Shown piece after piece: positions 15,740 through 23,659 of a stretch of 64,000 nucleotides of DNA (within the stretch, counting starts at the first letter, position 1; each line of letters starts with the position of its first letter). The stretch lies in the NCBI GenBank assembly GCA_035063785.1, contig JAPSFS010000002.1, positions 62,001-126,000 on the forward strand. Direction: 5' to 3'. The notes beneath the pieces were generated by a model that worked only from the letters and a program-made list of their open reading frames with translations, did not search any database and was not told the origin of the DNA. Position numbers and translations under genes: made by a program. The DNA comes from Comamonas_C sp026954015 (lineage in GTDB: Bacteria > Pseudomonadota > Gammaproteobacteria > Burkholderiales > Burkholderiaceae_C).

Positions 15740-16246
15740 ATGTCTCAAGTCACCTTCCACGGCAACCCGGTTCCGGTCAAGGGCACGCTGCCCGCCGTCG
15801 GCAGCATCGCGCCCGCGTTCACGCTGGTGGGCAAGGATCTGGCGGATGTGAGCCTGGCCACCTGCCCCTGCGCTGGCGAGCGCAAGGTGCTCAACATCTT
15901 CCCGAGCATCGACACGGGCGTGTGCGCCGCCTCGGTGCGCCGCTTCAACCAACTGGCCGCGCAGATGAAGAACACGCAGGTGATCTGCATCTCGGCCGAC
16001 CTGCCGTTCGCGCAGGGGCGCTTTTGCGGCGCCGAGGGCATCGACAAGGTGATGATGCTCTCGACCATGCGCGGGCGCGAGTTCCTGGAGAACTACGGTG
16101 TGGCCATCGCTGGCGGCCCGCTGCAGGGTCTGGCCGCGCGCGCCGTGGTGGTGCTGGGCACGGACAACAAGGTGCTGCACGCCCAGCTCGTCAGTGAAAT
16201 CGGCCAGGAGCCGGATTACGACGCCGCGCTCAAGGCGCTTGCCTGA
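15740..16246 (+). CDS. tpx: Thiol peroxidase Tpx
   Basis: This 168-residue atypical 2-Cys peroxiredoxin reduces hydrogen and alkyl peroxides using thioredoxin. The peroxidatic cysteine is C62 (DTGVCAASVR) and the resolving cysteine C96 (GRFCGAEG), both in the normal context. Two further cysteines, C42 and C44 (TCPCAGER), are less usual and could bind metal or form an extra disulfide. AGGAG at 15728-15732 supports ATG 15740. A hairpin follows the gene, suggesting a monocistronic unit. Confidence 0.95.
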   Translation: MSQVTFHGNPVPVKGTLPAVGSIAPAFTLVGKDLADVSLATCPCAGERKVLNIFPSIDTGVCAASVRRFNQLAAQMKNTQVICISADLPFAQGRFCGAEGIDKVMMLSTMRGREFLENYGVAIAGGPLQGLAARAVVVLGTDNKVLHAQLVSEIGQEPDYDAALKALA

Positions 16247-16306
16247 GACGCTGCCCGGGAGCACCGCGCTGCTTGACCGCGCGCGCTCCCGACAAAGCCA
16301 TGCTCA

Positions 16307-16330
16307 CCCTGCGACTGCGGCAGGGCGTTT
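16307..16330 (+). terminator. Terminator-like hairpin after tpx
   Basis: CCCTGC (16307-16312) pairs with GCAGGG (16320-16325), followed by CGTTTCT. The U-tract is short, so termination may be weak. It precedes the repeat copy at 16341. Confidence 0.45.
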
Positions 16331-16340
16331 CTATCTGATT

Positions 16341-16380
16341 TGATAGCTGCCAGCGCTTGCTATATAAGCGCTAGAGGCGG
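16341..16380 (+). repeat. Dispersed palindromic repeat, copy 2
   Basis: TGATAGCTGCCAGCGCTTG, then CTATATAAGCGCTAGAGGC, contains a perfect 7-bp stem AGCGCTT/AAGCGCT. It is the most regular copy in the window and lies between the convergent tpx and cardiolipin synthase-like genes. Confidence 0.75.
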
Positions 16381-16432
16381 TTTCGATACTGATTTTTCTA
16401 CATTGCGGCCTGCGACGTGCAGGCCGTTCGCA

Positions 16433-17992
16433 TCAGAGCTGCGCCTGCAGCGGCAGCAGCCCGATGAACCACGCTGTCAGCCTGCGCGGCAGCGAGGCTT
16501 CCGGGTCGTGGTCATGGCGCACGGTGGCGCCGTCCGAGCCCGTTGCGCTCCATTGCAGGCGGCCCTCGGGCGTCAGTTGCAGCGCGTAGCTGCGCGATGG
16601 CGCGGTTTCGCGCTGCCAGATCGTCTCCATCTGCGCTGCCAGCGCCTCGGATTCGAAGACCAGTCCCATCTCGGTATTGAGCGAGGCCGAGCGCGGGTCC
16701 AGGTTCATCGAGCCGATGAAACCCACGCGCGCGTCGGCGGTGAACGCCTTGGTGTGCAGGCTGGCGCCGCTCGTGCCGCGCAGCGAGAAATTGCCGCCCT
16801 GCTGCTCGGGGCGCAGCTCCCACAGCTTCACGCCCGCCTGCAGCAGCGGCACGCGGTAGTGCGCATAGCCGCCGTGCACCGCGGCCACGTCGGTCGCCGC
16901 CAGCGAATTGGTCAGCACCGATACCGCCACGCCCTGGGCGGCCAGCGCCGCCAGCAGCGCCGTGCCTTCATCACCGGGAATGAAGTAGGGCGAGGTGATG
17001 TCGAGCCGCTGCCGCGCCGCCTCGAACAATGGGCGCAGCTCGTGGATCAGCCAGTTCTCGCCGCGTTGGCCCAGCGCCTTTTGCGGCGGGTCGGCGACGA
17101 CGCGCGCGGTGGCCGTCCAGTGCGGTCGTTCCGCCGCGGGGTCGAGCAGCGCGAGGCGCTCGACCAGGCGCGCAAGGTAGGGGCGGGCGCTGGGCTCGCT
17201 GGCGGCCGCGCGCAGACCCTGGGCCGCCTGGGCGAGCGCGGCCGAGGGGTTTTTCAGGGGCGACAGCCGCGTGGTGGGCAGCGCCAGCCCGCTGTTCCAG
17301 TAGGCGTCGAATATCTGCTGCGCCTGCGCGACGGCGGGGCCGATGGTGAGCACGTCCATGTCGCGGAAATTGGTGTGCTCGGCCGCGTCGAAATACGCGT
17401 CGCCGATGTTGCGTCCGCCCAGAATGGCCACGCGGCCATCGACGATCCAGGCTTTGTTGTGCATGCGCCGCGTCACGCTGAAGGCGCGCAGCATGATCTC
17501 GATGCCGCGCCGCAGGCCGCCCGCGCGGGCGCGTGTGGGATTGAAGATGCGCACCTCGATGCGCGGGTGGTGCGCCACGGCGGCCATCGCGTGCCAGGTC
17601 TGGCTGGTGCCGATGTCGTCGATGAGGATGCGCACGCGCACGCCGCGCTCGGCTGCGGCCAGCGCCTCGGCCAGCAGCAGGCGGCCCGTGAGATCGTCGC
17701 GCCAGATGTAGTACATCAGGTCGAGCGAGCGCCCCGCGCCGCGCGCCGACAGGCCACGCGCGGCAAACGCGTCCAGGTTCTCGGCCAGCAGGCGCAGGCC
17801 GCTCTCTCCGGGGTGCGCGTCGGTCGCGGCGCCTATCGTGCGGTCCAGCAGCGTCTGCCCCTGCGCCACCGGCAGCGCGTACGACGGCTCGCCCTGCACC
17901 CGGCTCGCGAAGATGCCGTACACCCAGGTCGCCAGCGTCGAGGCCACGGCCAGGCCCACGCAGGCGAGGGCGATGATGCGCAGCGTGCTCAT
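16433..17992 (-). CDS. Phospholipase D-family cardiolipin synthase-like protein
   Basis: The 519-residue protein has one N-terminal membrane segment (about residues 5-28) and two complete HKD motifs: HNKAWIVD with GGRNIGDAYF, and HTKAFTAD with GSMNLDPRS. Two HKD motifs make a phosphatidyltransferase or phospholipase of the cardiolipin synthase group; the layout is closest to ClsC (YmdC). It probably works at the inner membrane. The ATG overlaps the stop of a 22-codon upstream ORF (17989-18057). The exact reaction cannot be fixed from sequence alone. Confidence 0.9.
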   Translation of the reverse strand: MSTLRIIALACVGLAVASTLATWVYGIFASRVQGEPSYALPVAQGQTLLDRTIGAATDAHPGESGLRLLAENLDAFAARGLSARGAGRSLDLMYYIWRDDLTGRLLLAEALAAAERGVRVRILIDDIGTSQTWHAMAAVAHHPRIEVRIFNPTRARAGGLRRGIEIMLRAFSVTRRMHNKAWIVDGRVAILGGRNIGDAYFDAAEHTNFRDMDVLTIGPAVAQAQQIFDAYWNSGLALPTTRLSPLKNPSAALAQAAQGLRAAASEPSARPYLARLVERLALLDPAAERPHWTATARVVADPPQKALGQRGENWLIHELRPLFEAARQRLDITSPYFIPGDEGTALLAALAAQGVAVSVLTNSLAATDVAAVHGGYAHYRVPLLQAGVKLWELRPEQQGGNFSLRGTSGASLHTKAFTADARVGFIGSMNLDPRSASLNTEMGLVFESEALAAQMETIWQRETAPSRSYALQLTPEGRLQWSATGSDGATVRHDHDPEASLPRRLTAWFIGLLPLQAQL

Positions 17993-18057
17993 GGCAGGCG
18001 GCCCACGCGCTGCGCCACGGCGCGCAAGGTTGCTTCGAGTTCGATGAGGGGGTGCAT
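17989..18057 (-). other. Possible 22-codon upstream ORF coupled to the PLD gene
   Basis: An ORF (MHPLIELEATLRAVAQRVG...) ends in an ATGA overlap with the start of the phospholipase D-family gene. It has no visible ribosome-binding site. It could be a leader peptide or simply chance; coding is not established. Confidence 0.2.
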
Positions 18058-18118
18058 CGCGGGCTTCGAATGCGGAGAGTGCGGTGCATCATCGCATCCA
18101 TCTGCTGCAGCCGGCATG

Positions 18119-18148
18119 AAAAACCGCCCGACGTTGCCGTGGGGCGGT
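18119..18148 (-). terminator. Rho-independent terminator of argG
   Basis: On the minus strand the 7-bp stem ACCGCCC/GGGCGGT (18142-18148 with 18123-18129) is followed by TTTTT. It lies about 57 nt beyond the argG stop. Confidence 0.7.
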
Positions 18149-18155
18149 CTTGCTT

Positions 18156-18194
18156 TGATAGCCGCCAGCGCTTGCTGCACAAGCGCTGAAGGCC
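18156..18194 (+). repeat. Dispersed palindromic repeat, copy 3
   Basis: TGATAGCCGCCAGCGCTTG, then CTGCACAAGCGCTGAAGGCC, has a perfect 8-bp stem AGCGCTTG/CAAGCGCT. It lies between the argG stop and the argG terminator. Confidence 0.75.
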
Positions 18195-18204
18195 AATTGG
18201 GCGC

Positions 18205-19548
18205 TTATCTCTTGGCGCCTTCGCCTTCAAGCTGCGCCAGCGCCGCGTTGCCGCCCAGCGAGAGCAGCCCGGCCTTGGCATAGACGCCGAGCTTGCCGCG
18301 CGTGTCGGAGATGTCGAGGTTGCGCATGGTCAATTGGCCGATGCGGTCCAGCGGGCTGAAGGGCGCGTCTTCCACCTTCTCCATCGACAGCCGCTCGGGC
18401 GCGTAGGTGAGGTTGGGGCTTTCGGTGTTCAGGATGGAGTAGTCGTTGCCCCGGCGCAGCTCCAGCACCACGGTGCCGGTCACGGCGCGCGCCACCCAGC
18501 GCTGGGCGGTTTCGCGCAGCATGATGGATTGCGGGTCGAACCAGCGGCCCTGGTACAAGAGGCGACCGAGCTTGAGGCCGTTCAGGCGGTACTGCTCGAT
18601 CGTGTCTTCGTTGTGGATGCCGGTCACGAGCCGCTCGTAGGCGGTGTGCAGCAGCGCCATGCCGGGCGCCTCGTAGATGCCGCGGCTCTTGGCTTCGATG
18701 ATGCGGTTTTCGATCTGGTCGCACATGCCCAGGCCGTGGCGCCCGCCGATGCGGTTGGCTTCCAGGAACAGCTCCACCGGGTCGTTGAATGCATGGCCGT
18801 TGAGCGCCACCGGCTGGCCTTCCTCGAACGTCACCGAGACTTCCTCGGCCTTCACAGCCACATCGTCCTTCCAGTAGGCCACGCCCATGATGGGGTTGAC
18901 GATGCGCACGCTGCTGTTCAGGAATTCCAGGTCCTTGGCCTCGTGCGTCGCGCCCAGCATGTTGCTGTCGGTGGAGTACGCCTTTTCGGCGCTCATCTTG
19001 TAGCCGAAGCCTTCCTTCGTCATGAAGGCCGACATCTCGGCGCGCCCGCCGAGTTCGTCGATGAACTGCTGGTCCAGCCACGGCTTGTAGATCTTGAGCT
19101 GCGGGTTGGTGAGCAGCCCGTAGCGGTAGAAGCGCTCGATGTCGTTGCCCTTGAAGGTGGAGCCGTCGCCCCAGATGTTGACGTCATCCTCCTTCATCGC
19201 GGCCACCAGCATGGTGCCGGTGACGGCGCGGCCCAGCGGCGTGGTGTTGAAGTAGGTGGCGCCGGCGGTGCGCACGTGAAACGCCCCGCACTGGATGGCG
19301 GCGATGCCCTCGTGCGCGAGCTGCGTGCGGCAATCCACCAGGCGCGCCTTCTCGGCGCCGTACTCCATCGCCTTGCGCGGGATGGCGTCGTAGTCGGATT
19401 CATCCGGCTGGCCGAGGTTGGCGGTGTAGGCGTAGGGCAGGGCCCCCTTGTTCTTCATCCAGCGCAGCGCGGCGCTGGTATCGAGGCCGCCCGAGAAGGC
19501 GATGCCGACCTTGTGGCCGACGGGGAGCGATTGCAGGATGGTTGCCAT
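18205..19548 (-). CDS. argG: Argininosuccinate synthase
   Basis: ArgG condenses citrulline and aspartate with ATP to form argininosuccinate in arginine synthesis. The protein has 447 residues, the length of the E. coli-type enzyme, rather than about 400. The ATP-binding AFSGGLDTSAALRWM is at residues 16-30, and GRAVTGTMLVAAMKED and WGDGSTFKGNDIERFYRYG follow. MATILQSLPVGHKVGIAF fixes the start at 19548. A terminator follows at 18119-18148. argJ of the same pathway is elsewhere in the window at 32231. Confidence 0.97.
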   Translation of the reverse strand: MATILQSLPVGHKVGIAFSGGLDTSAALRWMKNKGALPYAYTANLGQPDESDYDAIPRKAMEYGAEKARLVDCRTQLAHEGIAAIQCGAFHVRTAGATYFNTTPLGRAVTGTMLVAAMKEDDVNIWGDGSTFKGNDIERFYRYGLLTNPQLKIYKPWLDQQFIDELGGRAEMSAFMTKEGFGYKMSAEKAYSTDSNMLGATHEAKDLEFLNSSVRIVNPIMGVAYWKDDVAVKAEEVSVTFEEGQPVALNGHAFNDPVELFLEANRIGGRHGLGMCDQIENRIIEAKSRGIYEAPGMALLHTAYERLVTGIHNEDTIEQYRLNGLKLGRLLYQGRWFDPQSIMLRETAQRWVARAVTGTVVLELRRGNDYSILNTESPNLTYAPERLSMEKVEDAPFSPLDRIGQLTMRNLDISDTRGKLGVYAKAGLLSLGGNAALAQLEGEGAKR

Positions 19549-19603
19549 GGCAGCGCCGCGCGGGGGGCGGCGCCCCGGCGGTTCGATCAGTGTGAAACCG
19601 CCG

Positions 19604-19609
19604 ATTCTA
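19604..19609 (-). promoter_or_regulatory. -10-like hexamer TAGAAT upstream of argG
   Basis: TAGAAT followed by CGGCGG on the minus strand lies about 55 nt before the argG ATG. It shares the trailing CG with other -10-like hexamers in the window. No -35 match is clear. Confidence 0.35.
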
Positions 19610-19636
19610 GGGGTGCCACCGCGCCGCGCTGCGCGC

Positions 19637-20311
19637 TCAGCGCCAGTGCCGGCCCCGGTGTCCCCAGCCACCGCCACTCTGGTAGCTGATGGTCGCGCCG
19701 ATCGCGGGCGCGGCGTAGACCGCGGGGCCGCTGCCCACCACCACGCCGGGTGGCACCGCGCCATCGTCGTACGCCTGCGGGTAGGTGGCGTAGTCCGGGT
19801 AGCTGGCCACCGGCGCCGGTGGCAGCGGCGCCTGCACCGCCGGCTGCACCGTCACCGGGATCCATTGCCCCGGATCGGTCTGCGTGCGCACGCTGTACTG
19901 GCGGCCGGCGTATTCATAGACCACGTCGTAGCCCAGCGTCTGCGTGTCGTAGCGCGTCTGCGTGGTGCAGCGCTGCACCGTCTGGTAGCCGCCGCGGCTG
20001 CCTTCCAGGCTGTCGCCCACGATGGCTCCGCCGATCGCGCCTATGCCGGTGGCCAGCGCCTGCCCGCCGCCCCCGCCGACCGTGTGTCCAAGAATGCCGC
20101 CAGCGATTGCGCCGATCACGGCGCCCGCGCCGTTGGTCGGCCGCGCCGGGGTGTAGACGGTTTCATTGCCGCAGACCTGCTGCGGCACCGCCACCTGCTG
20201 CGTCACGGGCGTGACGGACAGCACGCGCCCCATTTCCTGCCCCTGCGCCTGCGCCTGCAGCGCCAGGGCCGCGGCCGCCGCCGCAAGACTGAGCGTGAGG
20301 ATTCTGTTCAT
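19637..20311 (-). CDS. Glycine-zipper 2TM-domain envelope protein
   Basis: The 224-residue protein begins with a signal peptide ending in LQAQAQ. Residues about 60-105 form a glycine-zipper segment (AGAVIGAIAGGILGHTVGGGG...GAIGGAIVGDSLEG) like the 17-kDa surface antigen/2TM family. A cysteine pair flanks it (QQVCGNE, VQRCTTQ). The C-terminal third is low-complexity, rich in Pro, Tyr and Gly. An outer-membrane or periplasmic location is inferred. The function of such proteins is poorly known; envelope integrity is the usual suggestion. Confidence 0.8.
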   Translation of the reverse strand: MNRILTLSLAAAAAALALQAQAQGQEMGRVLSVTPVTQQVAVPQQVCGNETVYTPARPTNGAGAVIGAIAGGILGHTVGGGGGQALATGIGAIGGAIVGDSLEGSRGGYQTVQRCTTQTRYDTQTLGYDVVYEYAGRQYSVRTQTDPGQWIPVTVQPAVQAPLPPAPVASYPDYATYPQAYDDGAVPPGVVVGSGPAVYAAPAIGATISYQSGGGWGHRGRHWR

Positions 20312-20411
20312 GACCTAGCTCCTGTTCGATGCTCTCAACGTTGGAGTCTGCGCAAAAGTTTAGGTTGCATGCATGAAACGTGCGCTCCCGGCAGGTAAAG
20401 CTGCGTAAACG

Positions 20412-20774
20412 TCAGCCGCAACGCCGCATCCAGTCCGCTTCGTCGAACCCGACGGTGACGGCGCCGCCCCATTCGACCACCGGCCGCTTGATGAGCGAGG
20501 GCTGCGCCTGCATCAGCGCGCAGGCGCTCGCCTGGTCGATGACGCTGGCCTGCGTGGCGGCGTCCAGCCTGCGCCAGGTGGTGCCACGGCGGTTGAGCAG
20601 CGCCTCCCAGCCGAGAGCATCGGCCCAGCGCCGCAGTTGCAGCGCGCTCACCCCGCTCTTCCTGAAATCGTGGAAGGTGCAGGCCACGCCGCGTTCGGCG
20701 AGCCAGGCACGCGCCTTCTTGACCGTGTAGCAGTTCGGGATGCCGTAAAGGACGATGGGGCTGGGGTTGCTCAT
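20412..20774 (-). CDS. ArsC/Spx-family reductase-like protein (YffB-type)
   Basis: The 120-residue protein has the thioredoxin-like ArsC/Spx fold, with a single N-terminal active cysteine C15 in GIPNCYTVKKA. TFHDFRKSG, RRGTTWRRL and PSLIKRPVVE, the family's middle and C-terminal motifs, follow. It matches the YffB/ArsC-like reductase group, whose members use glutathione; true arsenate reduction is not implied. The start at 20774 gives the family N-terminus. It is divergent from folC across only 47 nt. Confidence 0.88.
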   Translation of the reverse strand: MSNPSPIVLYGIPNCYTVKKARAWLAERGVACTFHDFRKSGVSALQLRRWADALGWEALLNRRGTTWRRLDAATQASVIDQASACALMQAQPSLIKRPVVEWGGAVTVGFDEADWMRRCG

Positions 20775-20805
20775 GCGCGCGATCATCGCCGGGCGGCGCG
20801 TGCAC

Positions 20806-20811
20806 GACAAT
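20806..20811 (+). promoter_or_regulatory. -10-like hexamer GACAAT before folC
   Basis: GACAAT lies 10 nt before the folC ATG, with no ribosome-binding site between. See the finding on short leaders. Confidence 0.4.
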
Positions 20812-20821
20812 CCCCGGTTCC

Positions 20822-22285
20822 ATGAAAGATCTTCCCGACACCCTGGAGGGCTGGCTGCAGTACTGCGAGCACCTGCATCCGCACACGATAGAACTGGGCC
20901 TGGAGCGCGTGGCGCGGGTCAAGGAGCGCCTGGGCCTGCGCCTGGACTGCCCGGTGATCACCGTGGCGGGCACCAACGGCAAGGGCTCCACCTGCGCGAT
21001 GATCGAGGCGGTGGCGCTGCAGGCGGGCTACCGGCCCGGCGTCTACACCTCGCCGCACCTCGTGCATTTCGAGGAGCGCTGCCGCATCCACGGCGAGACC
21101 GTCAAGCCCGATGATTTGATAGCGCACTTCGCAGCGGTGGAGCGCGCCAGAACCGAAAACGGCGACGAAATCCAGCTCACGTACTTCGAATTCACCACGC
21201 TCGCGATCCTGCGCCTCATCAGCCAGGCGCGGGTGGACGTGGCGGTGCTCGAAGTGGGCATGGGCGGGCGGCTGGACGCGGTGAACGTGATCGACGCCGA
21301 TTGCGCGGTCATCACCAGCATCGACGTGGATCACGCCGAGTACCTGGGGCCGGACCGCGAAGCCATAGGCCGCGAGAAGGCGGGCATCATGCGCGCGGGC
21401 CGCCCCGTGGTGGTGTGCGACCCGGTGCCACCCGAGAGCGTGATCGAGCACGCGCGCGCCATCGGCGCGGACCTGTGGCGCTTTGGCACCGACTTCAACT
21501 ACTCGGGCGACAAGCTGCAGTGGTCGTGGGCCGGGCGCGGGCGGCGCTACGCGGGTATGGCCTACCCGGCGCTGCGCGGGGCCAACCAGCTCTTCAATGC
21601 CTCGGGCGCGCTGGCGGCGCTGGAGGCGATCCGCGAGCGGCTGCCGATCTCCGCGCAGGCGGTGCGCGCGGGGCTGGCGCTGGTGGAGCTGCCGGGGCGC
21701 TTCGAGGTGGCGCCGGGCCAGCCCGTGGTGGTGCTGGACGTGGCGCACAACCCGCACGCGGTGGCGGCGCTGGCCGCGAGCATGGGCACGATGGGGCACT
21801 TTCGCCTGACGCATGCGGTGTTCGGCGCGATGGCGGACAAGGACATCACCGGCATCTTCGAAAAGATGGGGCCGCTCATCGACCGCTGGTACTTCACCGA
21901 CCTGCCCACGCCGCGCGCCGAGACCGCGGCGCACCTGCAGGAGCGCTGGGAGCACTTGCACGCGCAGCAGGAGGCGCTGCACGCACCGTCCCCGGCGCAG
22001 CAGGACGACGCGCCGCGCGTCGATCTGGCGCAGGCGGCCAGGGCGCAGGACGAGCAGCCGCACCTGTCGGTGACGCGTTCGCGGCGCGGCAGCGCGGGCG
22101 AGGGCGGAGGCGGGCGGCGCATCGTCAGGAGCGCCACCTTCGCCGACCCGCAGACGGCGCTGGACGCGGCCATCGCCGCATCGAGGCTCACTGATAGAAT
22201 CGTCGTCTTCGGATCGTTCTACACGGTCGGCGGCATCCTCAAGAACGGCGTGCCGCAGATGCACGGCAAGCATTTCGACGCCTAG
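20822..22285 (+). CDS. folC: Bifunctional folylpolyglutamate/dihydrofolate synthase FolC
   Basis: FolC adds glutamate to dihydropteroate and to folates with ATP. The Mur-ligase P-loop VAGTNGKGSTCAMIE is near residue 50, followed by TSPHLVHFEERC and EVGMGGRLDAVNV; DVAHNPHA marks the C-terminal domain. At 487 residues it is about 55 longer than usual. The surplus is a charged, Gln/Ala- and Gly-rich insert at about residues 375-435, before the final GSFYTVGG. It starts the folC-dedD-cvpA-purF gene order also known from E. coli. Confidence 0.95.
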   Translation: MKDLPDTLEGWLQYCEHLHPHTIELGLERVARVKERLGLRLDCPVITVAGTNGKGSTCAMIEAVALQAGYRPGVYTSPHLVHFEERCRIHGETVKPDDLIAHFAAVERARTENGDEIQLTYFEFTTLAILRLISQARVDVAVLEVGMGGRLDAVNVIDADCAVITSIDVDHAEYLGPDREAIGREKAGIMRAGRPVVVCDPVPPESVIEHARAIGADLWRFGTDFNYSGDKLQWSWAGRGRRYAGMAYPALRGANQLFNASGALAALEAIRERLPISAQAVRAGLALVELPGRFEVAPGQPVVVLDVAHNPHAVAALAASMGTMGHFRLTHAVFGAMADKDITGIFEKMGPLIDRWYFTDLPTPRAETAAHLQERWEHLHAQQEALHAPSPAQQDDAPRVDLAQAARAQDEQPHLSVTRSRRGSAGEGGGGRRIVRSATFADPQTALDAAIAASRLTDRIVVFGSFYTVGGILKNGVPQMHGKHFDA

Positions 22286-22309
22286 CACGCCCCAGTCCTC
22301 AGCGTTTTC

Positions 22310-23128
22310 ATGGCATTTTTCAAGTTCCCCTGGGCAGCCGGGCCACAGGAGTCCGGCAAGGGATCGTCCAGGCGGGGCCGCGCACCGCAGGCGGCGAGCA
22401 TCGAGGAATTGCGCCGCCGCGCGCGCCACCGCCTCATCGGCGCGGTGGTGCTGGTGCTTGCGGGCGTGATCGTCTTCCCGATGGTCTTCGACACCCAGCC
22501 GCGCACCGTGCCGGTGAACGTTGCTATCGACATCCCCGATCGCACCGCCGCGCCGCCGCTGGCCGCGGACCGCCCGGCGACCGAACCCGCCCCGGCGCCC
22601 ACGGGAGCGGGTCTGGCTCCCGGCGAGGAGCAGGTGGGGGCCAGCCCCGCGGCCAAGGTGTCCGCCGAGCCGCCGCAACCGGAGGCGCAGGCCCCATCCG
22701 GGCCCAAGGCCGAACCCAAACCCAAGCCTGAACCCAAGCTTGAGCCGAAACCCGAACCCAGGGCGCCCGCGCATGCCGAGCCCAGGCCGGCCGCACCCGC
22801 GGGCAACAACGACGGTGCGCGTGCACGTGCGCTGCTCGAAGGCAGTGCGCCGGCGGCCGTGGCAAGCGCCGCCGCGCCCGCGGCGAGTGCGAAGGGCGAA
22901 CGCTTCATCGTCCAGGTGGGCGCGTATGCTGACCAGGGCAAGGTACGCGAGGTGCGCGCGCGGCTGGAGCGCGCAGGCATCAAGACCTACGCGCAGGACG
23001 TGCAGGCCAAGGGCGGCGTGCCCACCACGCGCGTGCGCATCGGGCCGTTTCCCAGTCGCGCCGAGGCCGGCAAGGTGCTGGACCGCGTCAAGGGCCTGGG
23101 CCTTGATGGCGTGGTGCTGACGCTCTAG
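22310..23128 (+). CDS. SPOR-domain membrane protein (DedD-like)
   Basis: The 272-residue protein has a short cytosolic N-terminus, one membrane helix (about residues 43-62), a long Pro/Lys/Glu-rich periplasmic linker (PKPKPEPKLEPKPEP) and a C-terminal SPOR domain (FIVQVGAYADQGKVRE...VRIGPFPSRAEA). SPOR domains bind denuded peptidoglycan at the division septum. Its position between folC and cvpA is that of dedD in E. coli, and the architecture agrees. Confidence 0.92.
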   Translation: MAFFKFPWAAGPQESGKGSSRRGRAPQAASIEELRRRARHRLIGAVVLVLAGVIVFPMVFDTQPRTVPVNVAIDIPDRTAAPPLAADRPATEPAPAPTGAGLAPGEEQVGASPAAKVSAEPPQPEAQAPSGPKAEPKPKPEPKLEPKPEPRAPAHAEPRPAAPAGNNDGARARALLEGSAPAAVASAAAPAASAKGERFIVQVGAYADQGKVREVRARLERAGIKTYAQDVQAKGGVPTTRVRIGPFPSRAEAGKVLDRVKGLGLDGVVLTL

Positions 23129-23137
23129 CGTACTGCC

Positions 23138-23620
23138 ATGGCCACGCTCGATTGGGCCTTGCTCGCGGTGCTGGCGGTATCGCTGCTGCTGGGCGCGTGG
23201 CGCGGGTTCGTGTTCGAGGTGCTCTCGCTTGCGGGCTGGGTGCTGGCCTTCGTGGTGGCGCGCTGGTTCGCCGCGGATGCGGGTGCGCTGCTGCCCTGGG
23301 GCGCGGGGGATGCGTCGTGGCGGCCGGCGGCGGGCTTTGCGTTGCTCTTCATCGCCGTGGTGTTTGCCTGCGGGCTGCTCGCGGCGCTGGCGCGCAAGCT
23401 CATCACTGCCGCCGGGCTGCGGCCCGCGGACCGGGCGCTGGGCGCGCTGTTCGGCGTGGCGCGCGGGGTGCTGCTGCTCATCGTCGTCGTCTGGGCGGCG
23501 GGCTACACGCCGCTGCCCTCCGAGCCGTGGTGGCAGGCGTCGCGCCTGGCGCCGCTGCTGCAGGGCGCGGTCAATGGGTTGGGGCCGGTGCTGCCCAGTG
23601 GCTGGACGGCGCCGACGTAA
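23138..23620 (+). CDS. cvpA: CvpA-family membrane protein
   Basis: This 160-residue protein has four predicted membrane segments, opening with LDWALLAVLAVSLLLGAWRGF and GWVLAFVVARWFA as in CvpA. CvpA was named for colicin V production and is linked to envelope homeostasis; its mechanism is unsettled. It begins 10 nt after the SPOR gene and is followed by purF after a GC hairpin, the conserved cvpA-purF pair. Confidence 0.92.
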   Translation: MATLDWALLAVLAVSLLLGAWRGFVFEVLSLAGWVLAFVVARWFAADAGALLPWGAGDASWRPAAGFALLFIAVVFACGLLAALARKLITAAGLRPADRALGALFGVARGVLLLIVVVWAAGYTPLPSEPWWQASRLAPLLQGAVNGLGPVLPSGWTAPT

Positions 23621-23623
23621 TCG

Positions 23624-23643
23624 CGGTGGCGTGCGCGCCACCG
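23624..23643 (+). promoter_or_regulatory. Perfect GC hairpin between cvpA and purF
   Basis: CGGTGGCG-TGCG-CGCCACCG forms an 8-bp stem with a tetraloop and ends 16 nt before the purF ATG, just upstream of its GGGTAGGA ribosome site. There is no long U-tract. It could trim or stabilise the purF message or tune its translation; this is inferred. Confidence 0.5.
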
Positions 23644-23659
23644 TTGAAGGGTAGGAACC

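Noticed and set aside
21113..21145. Repeat-like GATAGCGCACTTCGCAGCG inside folC
   Set aside because: It encodes conserved FolC sequence (DDLIAHFAAVE) and lacks the palindromic second arm, so the likeness is chance.
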